From Candidatus Bathyarchaeota archaeon (GTDB taxonomy: Archaea; Thermoproteota; Bathyarchaeia; Bathyarchaeales; Bathycorpusculaceae): DNA of 64,000 nt. The position numbers and the translations under genes were made by a program. Below, in pieces: positions 1-8,485 of the stretch. The notes below the pieces were generated by a model. That model had not been told where the DNA came from, made no database searches, and saw nothing but the letters and a program-made list of their open reading frames with translations. The stretch lies in contig JAGTQZ010000006.1 of assembly GCA_018396705.1 (NCBI GenBank), positions 1 through 64,000 of the forward strand. Reading direction: 5' to 3'. Position 1 is the stretch's first letter, and each line of letters starts with the position of its first letter.

Positions 1-81
1 CGGCAGAAATTCGTCTTCCGGTCTAAGGAAGAGTGGGAGAAAGCCAAAAAGGCCATTGAAAGCCTAGCAGCGGAGCTTTAA
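1..81 (+). CDS. C-terminal end of an unidentified protein (partial)
   Basis: An open frame enters from the left edge and gives 26 codons ending in TAA at 79-81. The visible peptide is a charged amphipathic helix (KEEWEKAKKAIESLAAEL). The stop lies four bases before the ATG of the helicase gene, so the two are probably co-transcribed. Too little is visible to name the family. Confidence 0.6.
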   Translation, partial: RQKFVFRSKEEWEKAKKAIESLAAEL

Positions 82-85
82 GGGT

Positions 86-1969
86 ATGCTGGCTGAGAAA
101 CGCTATGTCTGGCACAACCTCTTGAAAGAAAAGGCAGTAGAGGATAGGCTATACCAAAACAGGATTCTAGAGAAAGCCCGCCAATACAATACGCTTGTTG
201 TCTTGCCAACAGCCCTTGGAAAAACCGTCATAGCCCTATTGTTGGCAATTGAGAAGGCTGAAGAAGGTAAAATATTCTTTTTAGCGCCTACAAGGCCTCT
301 GGTTCAGCAGCACCACCAAACCTTTCTGGACAAAACATGGTTTGACGAGAATGAGCTTGTCCTTGTTACAGGGCGTTATCCGCCAAACCATAGATCCGCC
401 CTATACAGTAAGGCGAAGGTTGTTTTTGCAACCCCACAGTGTGTTTGGAACGATTTGAAAAGCGGTCTTTTGAGGCTTGATGATGTTTCGCTTATAGTTT
501 TTGACGAGGCTCATAGGGCTAGGGGGAACTACGCCTATGTGGGCATAGCCACATACTACTTTAGGCAGTGCCGCAAACCCCTAGTTCTGGGTTTAACGGC
601 CTCTCCAGGAGGAAGCGAAGAAAAAATAGCTGAAGTCTGCAGGAATCTTGGCATAACAGCCATAGAGCATCGAACAGACGAGGATAAGGACGTTAAGCCC
701 TACATACAGCCCATAGAGGTTGAATGGCGACGTGTAAAGCCTCCAGAACAGTATTTAGCCGTTAGAGACAAGCTTAGGCAGATGCTTGTTGAACGCGTTA
801 AGGGCCTACAAGCCTTAGGCGTTTTAACCGACAAGCAACCAGCCTTCATAACAAGGCGCGATTTAATTGAGTTTAACGATGAACTGCAACGTAGGCTTGG
901 AGGAGGCGAAGGCGGATACCTATACCAGCTTAAAGTGGAGGCGACAGCAGCCCTAAGCATAGCCCACATGATAGAACTCATAGAATCGCAAGGCCCAGAA
1001 ACCCTTGAAGCTTTCATTGAGAAAAGCCTAAAACGCATGGCCATGGAAGGAAGCAGGGGCCACAAATCAATCCTAAACGATCCACTCTTCATAGAAGCTA
1101 GGAAATCGCTTAGAAGCTGCACAGCAACGGAAAACCCAAAGGTGAAGGAGCTTGTCAAGGTTTTGGAGGCTCAGCTTCAAGCAAAGCCTGATTCTAGGCT
1201 TATCGTTTTTACGCAGTACCGCGATACGGTCAACGCTCTAATCAAGGCCCTAAACAACAATTCTAGGCTCAGGGTTGAACGTTTCGTCGGTCAAGGCGAA
1301 CGGGAGGGCGACCCAGGAATGAGCCAAGAACAGCAGCGTGAAGTCCTTGAAAAGCTTAGAAGCGGAGAAACAAACGTTTTGGTGGCCACAAGCATAGCTG
1401 AGGAAGGCCTAGATATTCCGGAAGTGGACCACGTTGTTTTCTATGAGCCTGTTCCAAGCGAGATACGCTACATACAGCGCAGGGGCAGAACGGGAAGACG
1501 AGTAGCAGGAAAAGTAACAATACTTATCGCAGAGGACACAGTTGACGAGGCCTTCTACTGGTCAAGCATTTCAAGAGCCAGAAAAATGAAGCGGATAATA
1601 AGCCAACTAAACAGGAAGCTGCCAGAACTGCTAAAGGAGAAAGCCACGCCAACCATAACCCTAATGGACTACCAGCCCCAAACACGGCAAGCCCCAATAA
1701 ACACCCAAACACTTCAAGCACAAGCAGAGGTGGCTATGCCCAAAAAAGAGCTCTGGAGACCAAAAACAATACAGACGAAAGGCCTAAGCCAAGCCATGAA
1801 ATGGCTAATGGAAAACCTACCAAACCAAACAATCCCAATAGAAGAAGTCGTTAAACGGGCTTATGAAGAGGAAGGACTGGAAAAGGCGGCTGTAGAAACA
1901 GCCATATGGCGCCTAACACAACAAGGCCAAATATACCAGCCACAACCAGGAAAAATAAGAAAGCTGTGA
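86..1969 (+). CDS. Hef/FANCM-like superfamily 2 DNA helicase without nuclease domain
   Basis: This 627-residue protein should remodel branched DNA or stalled replication forks using ATP. Helicase motif I is PTALGKT (41-47), motif II is DEAH (140-143), motif III is TASPG (171-175), and motif VI is QRRGRTGRR near 465. An insert between the two RecA-like lobes, roughly 215-330, corresponds to the thumb-like insert of Hef and FANCM. Euryarchaeal Hef carries an ERCC4-type nuclease plus HhH after the helicase. Here the protein instead ends in a Pro/Gln-rich linker and a 60-residue tail that looks like a winged helix (MKWLMENLPNQTIPIEEVV onward). The helicase identity is secure; assignment to the Hef subfamily is by motif resemblance. 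Confidence 0.85.
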   Translation: MLAEKRYVWHNLLKEKAVEDRLYQNRILEKARQYNTLVVLPTALGKTVIALLLAIEKAEEGKIFFLAPTRPLVQQHHQTFLDKTWFDENELVLVTGRYPPNHRSALYSKAKVVFATPQCVWNDLKSGLLRLDDVSLIVFDEAHRARGNYAYVGIATYYFRQCRKPLVLGLTASPGGSEEKIAEVCRNLGITAIEHRTDEDKDVKPYIQPIEVEWRRVKPPEQYLAVRDKLRQMLVERVKGLQALGVLTDKQPAFITRRDLIEFNDELQRRLGGGEGGYLYQLKVEATAALSIAHMIELIESQGPETLEAFIEKSLKRMAMEGSRGHKSILNDPLFIEARKSLRSCTATENPKVKELVKVLEAQLQAKPDSRLIVFTQYRDTVNALIKALNNNSRLRVERFVGQGEREGDPGMSQEQQREVLEKLRSGETNVLVATSIAEEGLDIPEVDHVVFYEPVPSEIRYIQRRGRTGRRVAGKVTILIAEDTVDEAFYWSSISRARKMKRIISQLNRKLPELLKEKATPTITLMDYQPQTRQAPINTQTLQAQAEVAMPKKELWRPKTIQTKGLSQAMKWLMENLPNQTIPIEEVVKRAYEEEGLEKAAVETAIWRLTQQGQIYQPQPGKIRKL

Positions 1970-2366
1970 AAAAAGGACTCACTTAATTTTTTAATTGCAT
2001 ACGGCCCGGCCCACTTTTTAATAGAATATAGCGTTACACTTACACCTATAATCTAGTTAGCTTAACTAAGTCAGAGTTGCTTTTCAAGCGTGAAGCGAAA
2101 GTGGACAAACGCGTTTTATCATCATAATTAGATTGATAGTGCTATCAGGCTGTAGGTTAAGAAAAGCAGTAACACCTTATAAGCATCATTTCGAGCCAGC
2201 TACTTATATTGTATTTCTGTCATATCTCGAGCTTGGAAAGTTGTTATAGCTTTAAGCCTAAAAAGATAGAGCGGACCTAATACGCTTAGAAGTTAAATCA
2301 ACGTAACCTTAACATTTTTCTAATTTAATCCTTAAGCTCTATTAAGATCTAAATAAGCCGAAAAGT

Positions 2367-2388
2367 CTCTTTCAAAGGCTGAAAAGAG
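2367..2388. promoter_or_regulatory. Imperfect inverted repeat, possible operator of livGF
   Basis: The arms CTCTTTCA and TGAAAAGAG are separated by five bases and sit about 25 bases upstream of the TATA-like element at 2413-2420. That position suits a transcription factor acting on the livGF promoter. Only the symmetry is visible; no regulator gene is adjacent. Confidence 0.25.
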
Positions 2389-2412
2389 CTATAAACATTC
2401 ATGCGCGTAACA

Positions 2413-2420
2413 TTTATATT
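2413..2420 (+). promoter_or_regulatory. TATA box of livGF
   Basis: TTTATATT lies 26-33 bases upstream of the ATG at 2446, the spacing expected for a leaderless archaeal transcript. This supports the start at 2446 over the in-frame ATG at 2401, which lies upstream of the box. Confidence 0.4.
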
Positions 2421-2445
2421 TCAGAAAACGAAGAAACATGGTCAC

Positions 2446-3177
2446 ATGAATCCTATAATTAAAGTTTCAAGTTTAACCAAAAGGTTCGGCGGGGTAACTG
2501 CTGTATCAAACTTCTCTTTTGAACTTATAAGGGGAGAGAAACTGGGTCTGATAGGCCCCAACGGAGCTGGAAAGACAACGTTATTCAACCTATTAACAGG
2601 AGCATATCGTCCAGACGCTGGAAAGATAGAGTTTGAGGGAATTAATATAGTTGGTTTACCCCCTCACAAGATATGTCGCCTGGGGTTGGTGAAGACTCAT
2701 CAGACTCCTCAACATTTTTGGACTCTTACAGTGCGAGAAAATCTAATGGTACCATTGCTCTCAAGCCGAAACGTTAAGCATAGAGACGCTGAGGAGGAAT
2801 GCTCAAAAATTCTTAAGCTCGTAGGCTTAGATTACCGTAAAAATGTGCCTGCAAACGCCCTCCTCCCAACAGAACTTAGAAGGCTTGAAGTAGCTAGAGC
2901 TTTAGCTACTAAACCTAAGGTTCTCCTGTTGGATGAGCCCTTTGCAGGAACTAGAGAGAAAGAAGCTGAAGAACTCATCCGCATTATAGATGAAATCCGC
3001 AAAATGGGAGTTACAATAATGCTCATTGAACATAGAGTTGGAGTTGTAGCTAAAATGATTGAAAGATTGATAGTTATGCATAAAGGTGAAAAACTGGCCG
3101 AGGGAACGCCGCAGGAAATATTGAAGTCTAAGGCGGTGGTCGAAGCTTACTTAGGCGGTGAGGCTGAACATGAGTAA
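2446..3177 (+). CDS. livG: Branched-chain amino acid-type ABC transporter ATPase LivG
   Basis: This is one of two ATPases powering a high-affinity importer of the leucine/isoleucine/valine class. Walker A is GPNGAGKTT and Walker B is VLLLDEPFAGT; the switch histidine is in LIEHRVG. The long loop HQTPQHFWTLTVRENL is typical of LivG. The signature motif is degenerate, LLPTELRRLEVARAL in place of LSGGQ, which weakens the usual signature but keeps the following R-E-A region. I chose ATG 2446 because an upstream in-frame extension of 15 residues is not LivG-like and precedes the TATA box. It overlaps livF by 8 bases, suggesting translational coupling. Confidence 0.9.
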   Translation: MNPIIKVSSLTKRFGGVTAVSNFSFELIRGEKLGLIGPNGAGKTTLFNLLTGAYRPDAGKIEFEGINIVGLPPHKICRLGLVKTHQTPQHFWTLTVRENLMVPLLSSRNVKHRDAEEECSKILKLVGLDYRKNVPANALLPTELRRLEVARALATKPKVLLLDEPFAGTREKEAEELIRIIDEIRKMGVTIMLIEHRVGVVAKMIERLIVMHKGEKLAEGTPQEILKSKAVVEAYLGGEAEHE

Positions 3178-3892
3178 GCTTTTAGAAGTTAATAATATCA
3201 GCGTCTCTTATCACAAAGGTTCACAAGTATTATGGGATGTATCCCTAGAAATTAATGACGGGGAGTGCATAGCCCTTGTAGGGGTTAACGGAGCTGGTAA
3301 GACTACGCTTATCAATACTATATGTGGCATCATTCACCCTCACAAAGGCACCATAACCTTTGAAGGCAAGAGAATAGATAACCTTGAACCTCACGCCATA
3401 GCAAGCTTAGGCCTGATTCAAGTGCCGGAAGGGGGTGGTCTTTTTTCAAAGTTAACAGTTAAGGAAAACCTTCTCATGGGTTGCTACTTGAAGGAAAAAA
3501 GAAAGAGGGCGGCACAGAAGCTTAAGGAGGTCTACAGCATTTTTCCATGGCTTAAGGATAGAGAAAACCAAGTTGCTGAGTCTCTTAGTGGAGGAGAGAG
3601 ACAAATGCTTGCAATAGCCAGAGGGTTGATGGCGAACCCAAAACTTTTGATTATTGATGAAGTTTCTTTAGGCCTATCTCCACTTGCCATAAAAGAGGTT
3701 TACAGGAAAATTAAGGAGATCAAAAACTTGGGCATAACAACGCTAATAGTGGATGAAAACGCTAGGCGAGCTCTTTCAATTTGCGATAGGGCTTATGTAA
3801 TTGAGTCAGGACGTATTGTTTTAAGTGGGAAGCCGACTGAGCTTCTCGAGAATAAAGAATTTGAAAAAGTTTACTTTGGGGTTGAGGGCTAG
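3170..3892 (+). CDS. livF: Branched-chain amino acid-type ABC transporter ATPase LivF
   Basis: This is the second ATPase of the liv importer, pairing with LivG under the LivHM permeases. It has Walker A GVNGAGKTT, the signature LSGGERQML and a Walker B ending LLIIDEVSLGLSP, followed by a D-loop and IVDENARRAL, where Asn replaces the usual switch His, as is common in LivF. The start at ATG 3170 overlaps the livG stop; a GTG at 3158 is a less likely alternative. It runs toward livM, which ends 26 bases away on the opposite strand, so the transporter is split into two convergent units. Confidence 0.9.
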   Translation: MSKLLEVNNISVSYHKGSQVLWDVSLEINDGECIALVGVNGAGKTTLINTICGIIHPHKGTITFEGKRIDNLEPHAIASLGLIQVPEGGGLFSKLTVKENLLMGCYLKEKRKRAAQKLKEVYSIFPWLKDRENQVAESLSGGERQMLAIARGLMANPKLLIIDEVSLGLSPLAIKEVYRKIKEIKNLGITTLIVDENARRALSICDRAYVIESGRIVLSGKPTELLENKEFEKVYFGVEG

Positions 3893-3917
3893 CTTACCTG
3901 CTAAGTTATATGGTCTT

Positions 3918-4883
3918 CTACTTTACAGTTTCAACCTTTTTAGATGCAGTTTTAGGTGTCGGCAACCTTAACTTTATTTTTGAAATTATCCCACCGGGGA
4001 CGAGTAAAAGTATAATTATTATCAGAGCGCCGTAAACTATTTGGCTTAACCCTGGAAAGCGAGCAAGCACGTACTGATTTAACGTCGCTGTTAAGAAGCC
4101 TCCAATCAATGGGCCGCCGATAGTTCCCATGCCACCAATAACAGTTGCAGCAATTGGCAACAAAACCCACGTGAAAGTAAAGGCTGTTATAGGCCTAAGG
4201 TAGGAACCAAATAGATAAAATGTTCCTCCGATAAGTGCTGTCATGAAAGCCGATATTAGATAACAGTAAAGCTTAACTTGGAATACGTCCACACCACAGT
4301 CTTGTGCAGCACGCTCATTATCTCTTACTGCTATGAGCATAAGTCCAATTCTGCTTCTTTTGATGAGCCATACAATGGTGACCGACGCGATCAAGAGAAT
4401 TAACGCCATGTAATATAGTGATACAGGCAAGACATTAGCAGCTATGTAAAAGCCTCTTCCTGCATAGGTATAGCTCCACTGGACAAACCATGAGTAGACA
4501 GCCAGTGCAAGTACAAGCGTCCCCATTCCCAAGTATAAACCTCTCATTTTGAAGATTAACGGTGAGACTACTAAAGCTAAGAGGGTTGTTGCAGCTCCAG
4601 CGATGAGTAAACTAGCCCAAACGGGTAGACCCCAAAATGTGATTGCTATTGCCATAATATAGGCTGCAAAGCCTATGAAGCCATGTGTACCAAGATTGAT
4701 TATGCCTGTAAAACCTCCCTGCAAATTCCAGATTTCAGCAAGAGATGCATAGATAAAGCAAAAGAAGAGAAACGATGTCCAAACCGGAGGGAACGCTTGT
4801 GGTATAGCTACTAGCAGTGCTATAACAGCGATTAAGCAGCCTATACTAATCTTGTTAACCATAGTTCTACACCTTGTACCCAA
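3918..4883 (-). CDS. livM: Branched-chain amino acid-type ABC transporter permease LivM
   Basis: This 321-residue polytopic membrane protein has about nine hydrophobic segments. It carries the LivM-type cytoplasmic loop that contacts the ATPases, with GLMLIAVRDNERAAQDCGVD near 195-215. Another family hallmark is the Gly-rich stretch VIGGMGTIGGPLIGG near 250. It overlaps the livH stop end by 17 bases and is the last gene of the livK-livH-livM unit. Confidence 0.9.
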   Translation of the reverse strand: MGTRCRTMVNKISIGCLIAVIALLVAIPQAFPPVWTSFLFFCFIYASLAEIWNLQGGFTGIINLGTHGFIGFAAYIMAIAITFWGLPVWASLLIAGAATTLLALVVSPLIFKMRGLYLGMGTLVLALAVYSWFVQWSYTYAGRGFYIAANVLPVSLYYMALILLIASVTIVWLIKRSRIGLMLIAVRDNERAAQDCGVDVFQVKLYCYLISAFMTALIGGTFYLFGSYLRPITAFTFTWVLLPIAATVIGGMGTIGGPLIGGFLTATLNQYVLARFPGLSQIVYGALIIIILLLVPGGIISKIKLRLPTPKTASKKVETVK

Positions 4884-5727
4884 ATATTCCTTCAGGCCTT
4901 AATGCGAGCACAATTAAAATCACGATGTATCCTAAGAGGAGTTGGTATTGAACCCCCAAGTAATAGGCTGATAACACGTGAGATAACCCTATGATTAATC
5001 CTCCAGCCAATACACCTCTCATACTGCCCAAGCCTCCAAGCACTACAACACCAAAGGCTATAGTTAACCAGTCAAGGCTATTCGATGGAACAAAAGTAAA
5101 GGTTAAGCCCATGAGGACTCCCGCTAACCCAGTAGCGATTGTCCCTAGAGCGTAAGTATAAGCGTAGGTCTTCTTAGGGTTAACTCCTAGGAGTTGAGCA
5201 TATACGTGGCCTACAGAAGTAGCCCTAATAGCCATTCCGGTGAACGTTTTCTTTAAGAAAAGGTAATAGATAATGATTGTGACTATGCTAATGAAGAAGT
5301 TTATCACGTAATTTATCGGTACTGTACGACCCAATATCGTTATGCCTTGTATAGCATATGGAGCAAACACCGTCAAAGACTTGGGATTTGCACTCCATAT
5401 TAATATTGCCAAGTTCTCTACAATGACTGATACGCCTATGAGTAGTAATGAAACAACATTAGGATCTCCATATATCACTTTGTTTACTAACACTCGCTGT
5501 ATTGCATATCCTATGATAAATACGATCGGAATTACAGGTATCATACCTATTAGTGGGTCAAGCCCTCTCTCTGCGAAAAGGAGACAGAGATAAGCCCCTA
5601 ATATGGCTAATGCTCCATGCGCTATATTCATCGTCCCTCTTACACCTGCAAAAATTAATGAAAAACCTAAGCCCATAAGGGCGTATATACTACCTAAGAA
5701 TATCCCCATTAATATAAGCTCAATCAT
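4867..5727 (-). CDS. livH: Branched-chain amino acid-type ABC transporter permease LivH
   Basis: This 286-residue permease partners LivM. The N-terminal segment GSIYALMGLGFSLIFAGVRG followed by NIAHGAL is the characteristic LivH opening. The coupling loop GMAIRATSVGHVYAQLLGV lies near 175-195, and VVLGGLGSMRGVLAGGL near 230 is the matching Gly-rich hallmark. It lies 29 bases downstream of a broken dehydrogenase fragment that separates it from livK. Confidence 0.92.
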   Translation of the reverse strand: MIELILMGIFLGSIYALMGLGFSLIFAGVRGTMNIAHGALAILGAYLCLLFAERGLDPLIGMIPVIPIVFIIGYAIQRVLVNKVIYGDPNVVSLLLIGVSVIVENLAILIWSANPKSLTVFAPYAIQGITILGRTVPINYVINFFISIVTIIIYYLFLKKTFTGMAIRATSVGHVYAQLLGVNPKKTYAYTYALGTIATGLAGVLMGLTFTFVPSNSLDWLTIAFGVVVLGGLGSMRGVLAGGLIIGLSHVLSAYYLGVQYQLLLGYIVILIVLALRPEGIFGYKV

Positions 5728-5756
5728 GTAAGTCCTCCCTCCATTTAACTTTCAAT

Positions 5757-5981
5757 TTATAAATGTGGAAATATGATACAAGACATGTAGAAAAAAGGGG
5801 TATGATCGTAGTTTGCCGTAAGCCCTTCTCCTCTAATAGTTCCAACAACTTCCAAGCCCGCGTCGACTAAGATATCACAAATAGCTACTTTAACTCCTTC
5901 TCGGGTGCATTTGAGCGCTGTCACCTTTCCGATACTTATTGCATCACCTGTAATCACTATCACCCTGTCCTTCAGCTTCAC
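5757..5981 (-). pseudogene. Short-chain dehydrogenase (SDR) N-terminal relic
   Basis: Only 74 codons remain of what is normally a 250-residue Rossmann-fold oxidoreductase. The N-terminus (MKLKDRVIVITG) and the second strand (EGVKVAICDIL) are clearly SDR. The cofactor loop is damaged, reading TGDAISIGK where TGxxxGIG is expected. After residue 57 the sequence loses family resemblance and stops. The Asn-Ala-Gly and Tyr-x-x-x-Lys catalytic region is absent. It sits between livK and livH in the same orientation, so it is co-transcribed but should be enzymatically dead. Confidence 0.75.
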
Positions 5982-5997
5982 TGTATTCCCTCAAATG

Positions 5998-7284
5998 CTA
6001 AGGTGGAGGAATTACTATAGGCTCTACGGTGGGCACGGACGGTTCAGAAGACCACACTATCACCAGCGTGAGTTCACCAGTTGACGTTTTCTGTATTTGG
6101 CCTATTAGTGCAGGACCAGGTGAAGTATGGGTCACTGGGTCGTAATCAACTTTTCCAACACAAGTCATAGCAGTAACCTTTCCAATCGATTCGTTAATTT
6201 TCTCAGGATTCACCGAGCCCGCATCTTCAAGCACCTTTATTAGAAACTGCCAGGTGGATATCTGGCATGCTACACCGAATCCCATATGCAGCGTGGTGAC
6301 TTTTGGATATGTCTCCCATATCCAGTCGGTGCCCGGAAATCCTGGTATAGGCCAACTCCAAAGCTCTGTCATCAAGCCCAGAGGTGTATCACCTGGACCT
6401 ATTGCAAGTGCATCATCTAAGCTACCCATGAATCTTCCCCCAATAGCTACTTTAGGCTTATAGCCCATAGATATTGCCTGACGCCAGAAAGTACCAAAGT
6501 CTGTGGGAGCTGTGTTTATATGGAGTATCTCTACTTGGTTCTCCTTTAATGTTGTTATTATACCCGTAAAGTCCTTTGTTCCCGTGGGGAAGAAGCCAGG
6601 GAATACAATTTCGTAGCCCATAGCTTCATAAGCTGGTTTAGAGTTTTGATACCACCATTGGCCATCAGGGTTATCCTCAAGGAGATAGCCTACTTTTTTG
6701 CTTACACCCTGCTCGACGAACTTGTCGAACACCTCACCGTATCCCTTCATCATATCTGGTATGGAGAAGAAGGAGCCAACCCAGCTGTATTTCCAATACT
6801 CAGTCCTGCTCTTCCCTTCGCCTGTAAATATTTCAATCGGGTATTCACATATGTTAGGAATCCCGTACTTCTCGCAGACCGTGTGGTGGGGTATGTTCTG
6901 ATCAGGTTGACCACCAGAGTGCACAAAGCAGACTCCATCCTCAGTTATTGCCTTCGTAACAAGCTCGATATTCTTGGTAACATCACTTTCACCATCGTAG
7001 ACAACTAATTGAATGGGCAGTTTACGGCCGTAATCCTTTAAGTATACTCCTCCTTCATCGTTGATTTTGTCTACAAACGCTTTCACGATCGGATATTCAT
7101 GTAACCCTTCCGTTGCTGCTATACCAACGAATTGGTGTATGTACCCTATTTTAATGGCTGATGGAATTGAGGGGCCGGCAAGTATTAAGTACCACACTGC
7201 TACTCCTGCCACTACAGCTACAACAATTATAATACCAATCACTATCGCCCATATTCTCGCTATAGCCCTACGATTCATAGCCAT
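5998..7284 (-). CDS. livK: Extracellular substrate-binding protein of the liv-type ABC transporter
   Basis: This 428-residue protein should capture the ligand outside the cell and deliver it to LivHM. One N-terminal transmembrane anchor (about 9-36, AIARIWAIVIGIIIVVAVVAG) replaces a lipobox. The rest is a two-lobed periplasmic-binding-protein fold of the LivK/amidase-regulator family, recognisable by IKIGYIHQFVG and GVCFVHSGGQPDQN. The anchor is followed by a short linker and the C-terminus is Pro-rich. It heads the unit livK-(SDR relic)-livH-livM. An A/T box and a short palindrome lie just upstream. Ligand specificity cannot be read; branched-chain amino acids are the family default. Confidence 0.85.
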   Translation of the reverse strand: MAMNRRAIARIWAIVIGIIIVVAVVAGVAVWYLILAGPSIPSAIKIGYIHQFVGIAATEGLHEYPIVKAFVDKINDEGGVYLKDYGRKLPIQLVVYDGESDVTKNIELVTKAITEDGVCFVHSGGQPDQNIPHHTVCEKYGIPNICEYPIEIFTGEGKSRTEYWKYSWVGSFFSIPDMMKGYGEVFDKFVEQGVSKKVGYLLEDNPDGQWWYQNSKPAYEAMGYEIVFPGFFPTGTKDFTGIITTLKENQVEILHINTAPTDFGTFWRQAISMGYKPKVAIGGRFMGSLDDALAIGPGDTPLGLMTELWSWPIPGFPGTDWIWETYPKVTTLHMGFGVACQISTWQFLIKVLEDAGSVNPEKINESIGKVTAMTCVGKVDYDPVTHTSPGPALIGQIQKTSTGELTLVIVWSSEPSVPTVEPIVIPPP

Positions 7285-7302
7285 TCACCTTGGTAGGTTT
7301 CT

Positions 7303-7330
7303 AGGTTTGAACCTTTCCATATATAACTTT
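7303..7330 (-). promoter_or_regulatory. TATA-like element and adjacent 12-bp palindrome upstream of livK
   Basis: Read on the minus strand, TTATATAT at about 7318-7325 lies roughly 35-40 bases from the livK start. Directly downstream, at 7303-7314, is AGGTTTGAACCT, two perfect 5-base arms around a 2-base centre. A protein bound there would cover the expected transcription start, so repression is plausible. The box and palindrome are seen; the function is inferred. Confidence 0.35.
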
Positions 7331-7410
7331 TTCCACAATGCGACAAGGTTTAATTCAAACTCACGTATACCTTCCCATTCTTAGTAGCTATTCAATTAGC
7401 TCCAAAATCC

Positions 7411-8310
7411 CTATCCATGAAAATCTAGTTTTTCAAGTTTAACTCCCGTTATTTGTTCGTAGATTCTAACGGTGGAAGCTATATCTTCAAAACCTCTTCC
7501 CTTTGCAGCTTGCAAAAACTGGTGGGCAAGAGCGACAAAAGGTGTAAATAATTGGTAATCTTTGGCCACATCTAGGAATAGGTTTACGTCCTTACCCATT
7601 AAGGCGAATCTTACTTTAAAGTCCCTTTTCAATATCCTTGGCAAAAGATTCCTCAAAACCCATGAATCCCCAGGGCTGTTAGATGCAAGTTTAAATAGTA
7701 CTTCAGGCGATGCTCCTTGCCGCATTGCCCAAGTAAAGGCCTCAATAACACCGAAAAGATTAACAGCAGCCATCATATTATTTGCAAGCTTCACCACTTG
7801 TGCCATGCCTATGGGTCCTGCATAAAGAACATTATTATTGCTAACAACACTCAGAACCTGTTGAACATTCTTCAGGGTTTCACGGTCACCACTAACTATC
7901 AAAGTTAAGGCAGCCACTTGATCCTCAGAAGGGCCACGACTTACAGCCCCATCAACGTACTTAGCGTTTTTCTTCTCAACCTCTTTAGCAATTTTAATCG
8001 CAGCTTTAGGACCTATCGTGCTTAAATTTATGATTACACAATCCTTTTTAATTTCTTCCAAAACACCATCTTCTCCGAAAACAACTTCCTCTACTTGTAT
8101 TGGTGCTGGCAAACAAAGAAAAATGATATCGGATTTCATGCCCACTTCTTTAGCAGAAGAAGTTGGTGAAGCACCCATCTTAATAATTTCATCTATGGCG
8201 TCTTGGTCTCGCCGGCGCCGATAAACTGAAACTGTATATCCTGCCTCAACTAACCTTTTCAATAAAATTTTACCGATATTACCTACGCCAATAACGCCTA
8301 TGTTATTCAT
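7411..8310 (-). CDS. NADP-dependent beta-hydroxyacid dehydrogenase (3-hydroxyisobutyrate dehydrogenase-like)
   Basis: The protein belongs to the beta-hydroxyacid dehydrogenase family, which oxidises 3-hydroxyisobutyrate and related acids. The dinucleotide loop is GVGNIGK near the N-terminus, followed by YRRRRDQ, whose arginines favour NADP(H). The substrate loop DGAVSRGPSEDQVAAL and the catalytic Lys in MAQVVKLANNMM are present. ATG 8310 gives the normal N-terminus MNNIGVIG; an ATG 18 bases upstream adds foreign residues. 3-Hydroxyisobutyrate is a valine-degradation intermediate, so its place beside a branched-chain amino-acid transporter is suggestive. Glyoxylate or succinate-semialdehyde reductase activity is an alternative. 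Confidence 0.8.
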   Translation of the reverse strand: MNNIGVIGVGNIGKILLKRLVEAGYTVSVYRRRRDQDAIDEIIKMGASPTSSAKEVGMKSDIIFLCLPAPIQVEEVVFGEDGVLEEIKKDCVIINLSTIGPKAAIKIAKEVEKKNAKYVDGAVSRGPSEDQVAALTLIVSGDRETLKNVQQVLSVVSNNNVLYAGPIGMAQVVKLANNMMAAVNLFGVIEAFTWAMRQGASPEVLFKLASNSPGDSWVLRNLLPRILKRDFKVRFALMGKDVNLFLDVAKDYQLFTPFVALAHQFLQAAKGRGFEDIASTVRIYEQITGVKLEKLDFHG

Positions 8311-8485
8311 ACAGGTTTCTCCTAGCACGCTTTGCTTTTTATGAATAATCTCGGCTAATTTTTAAACGTTATCTTAAGAAGCTATGAAACCAATCTTAAA
8401 ATTGCCTACACAATTTAGCATTAGTTTCAATTGAGAGCGCTTTACATTGATGCGAGGGCGATGTTTTATCTTCGACTTGAGATCT

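Larger units (their letters stand above)
1970..2445. other. 476-bp AT-rich intergenic region upstream of livG
   Basis: This is the longest gene-free stretch in the window. I see no tRNA-like T-arm, no long open frame and no repeats beyond one short inverted repeat. The right end holds a TATA-like element and possible operator for livG. The left end, just after the helicase stop, has T-rich tracts that could terminate transcription. Much of it may be eroded former coding sequence, but I cannot recognise any. Confidence 0.5.

Noticed and set aside
700-1158. 152-codon frame antisense to the helicase
   Set aside because: Ser/Met-rich shadow of the helicase gene with no signal of its own.
6646-7008. 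Open frame of 120 codons antisense to livK
   Set aside because: It is contained in a clearly coding substrate-binding-protein gene and has no family resemblance.
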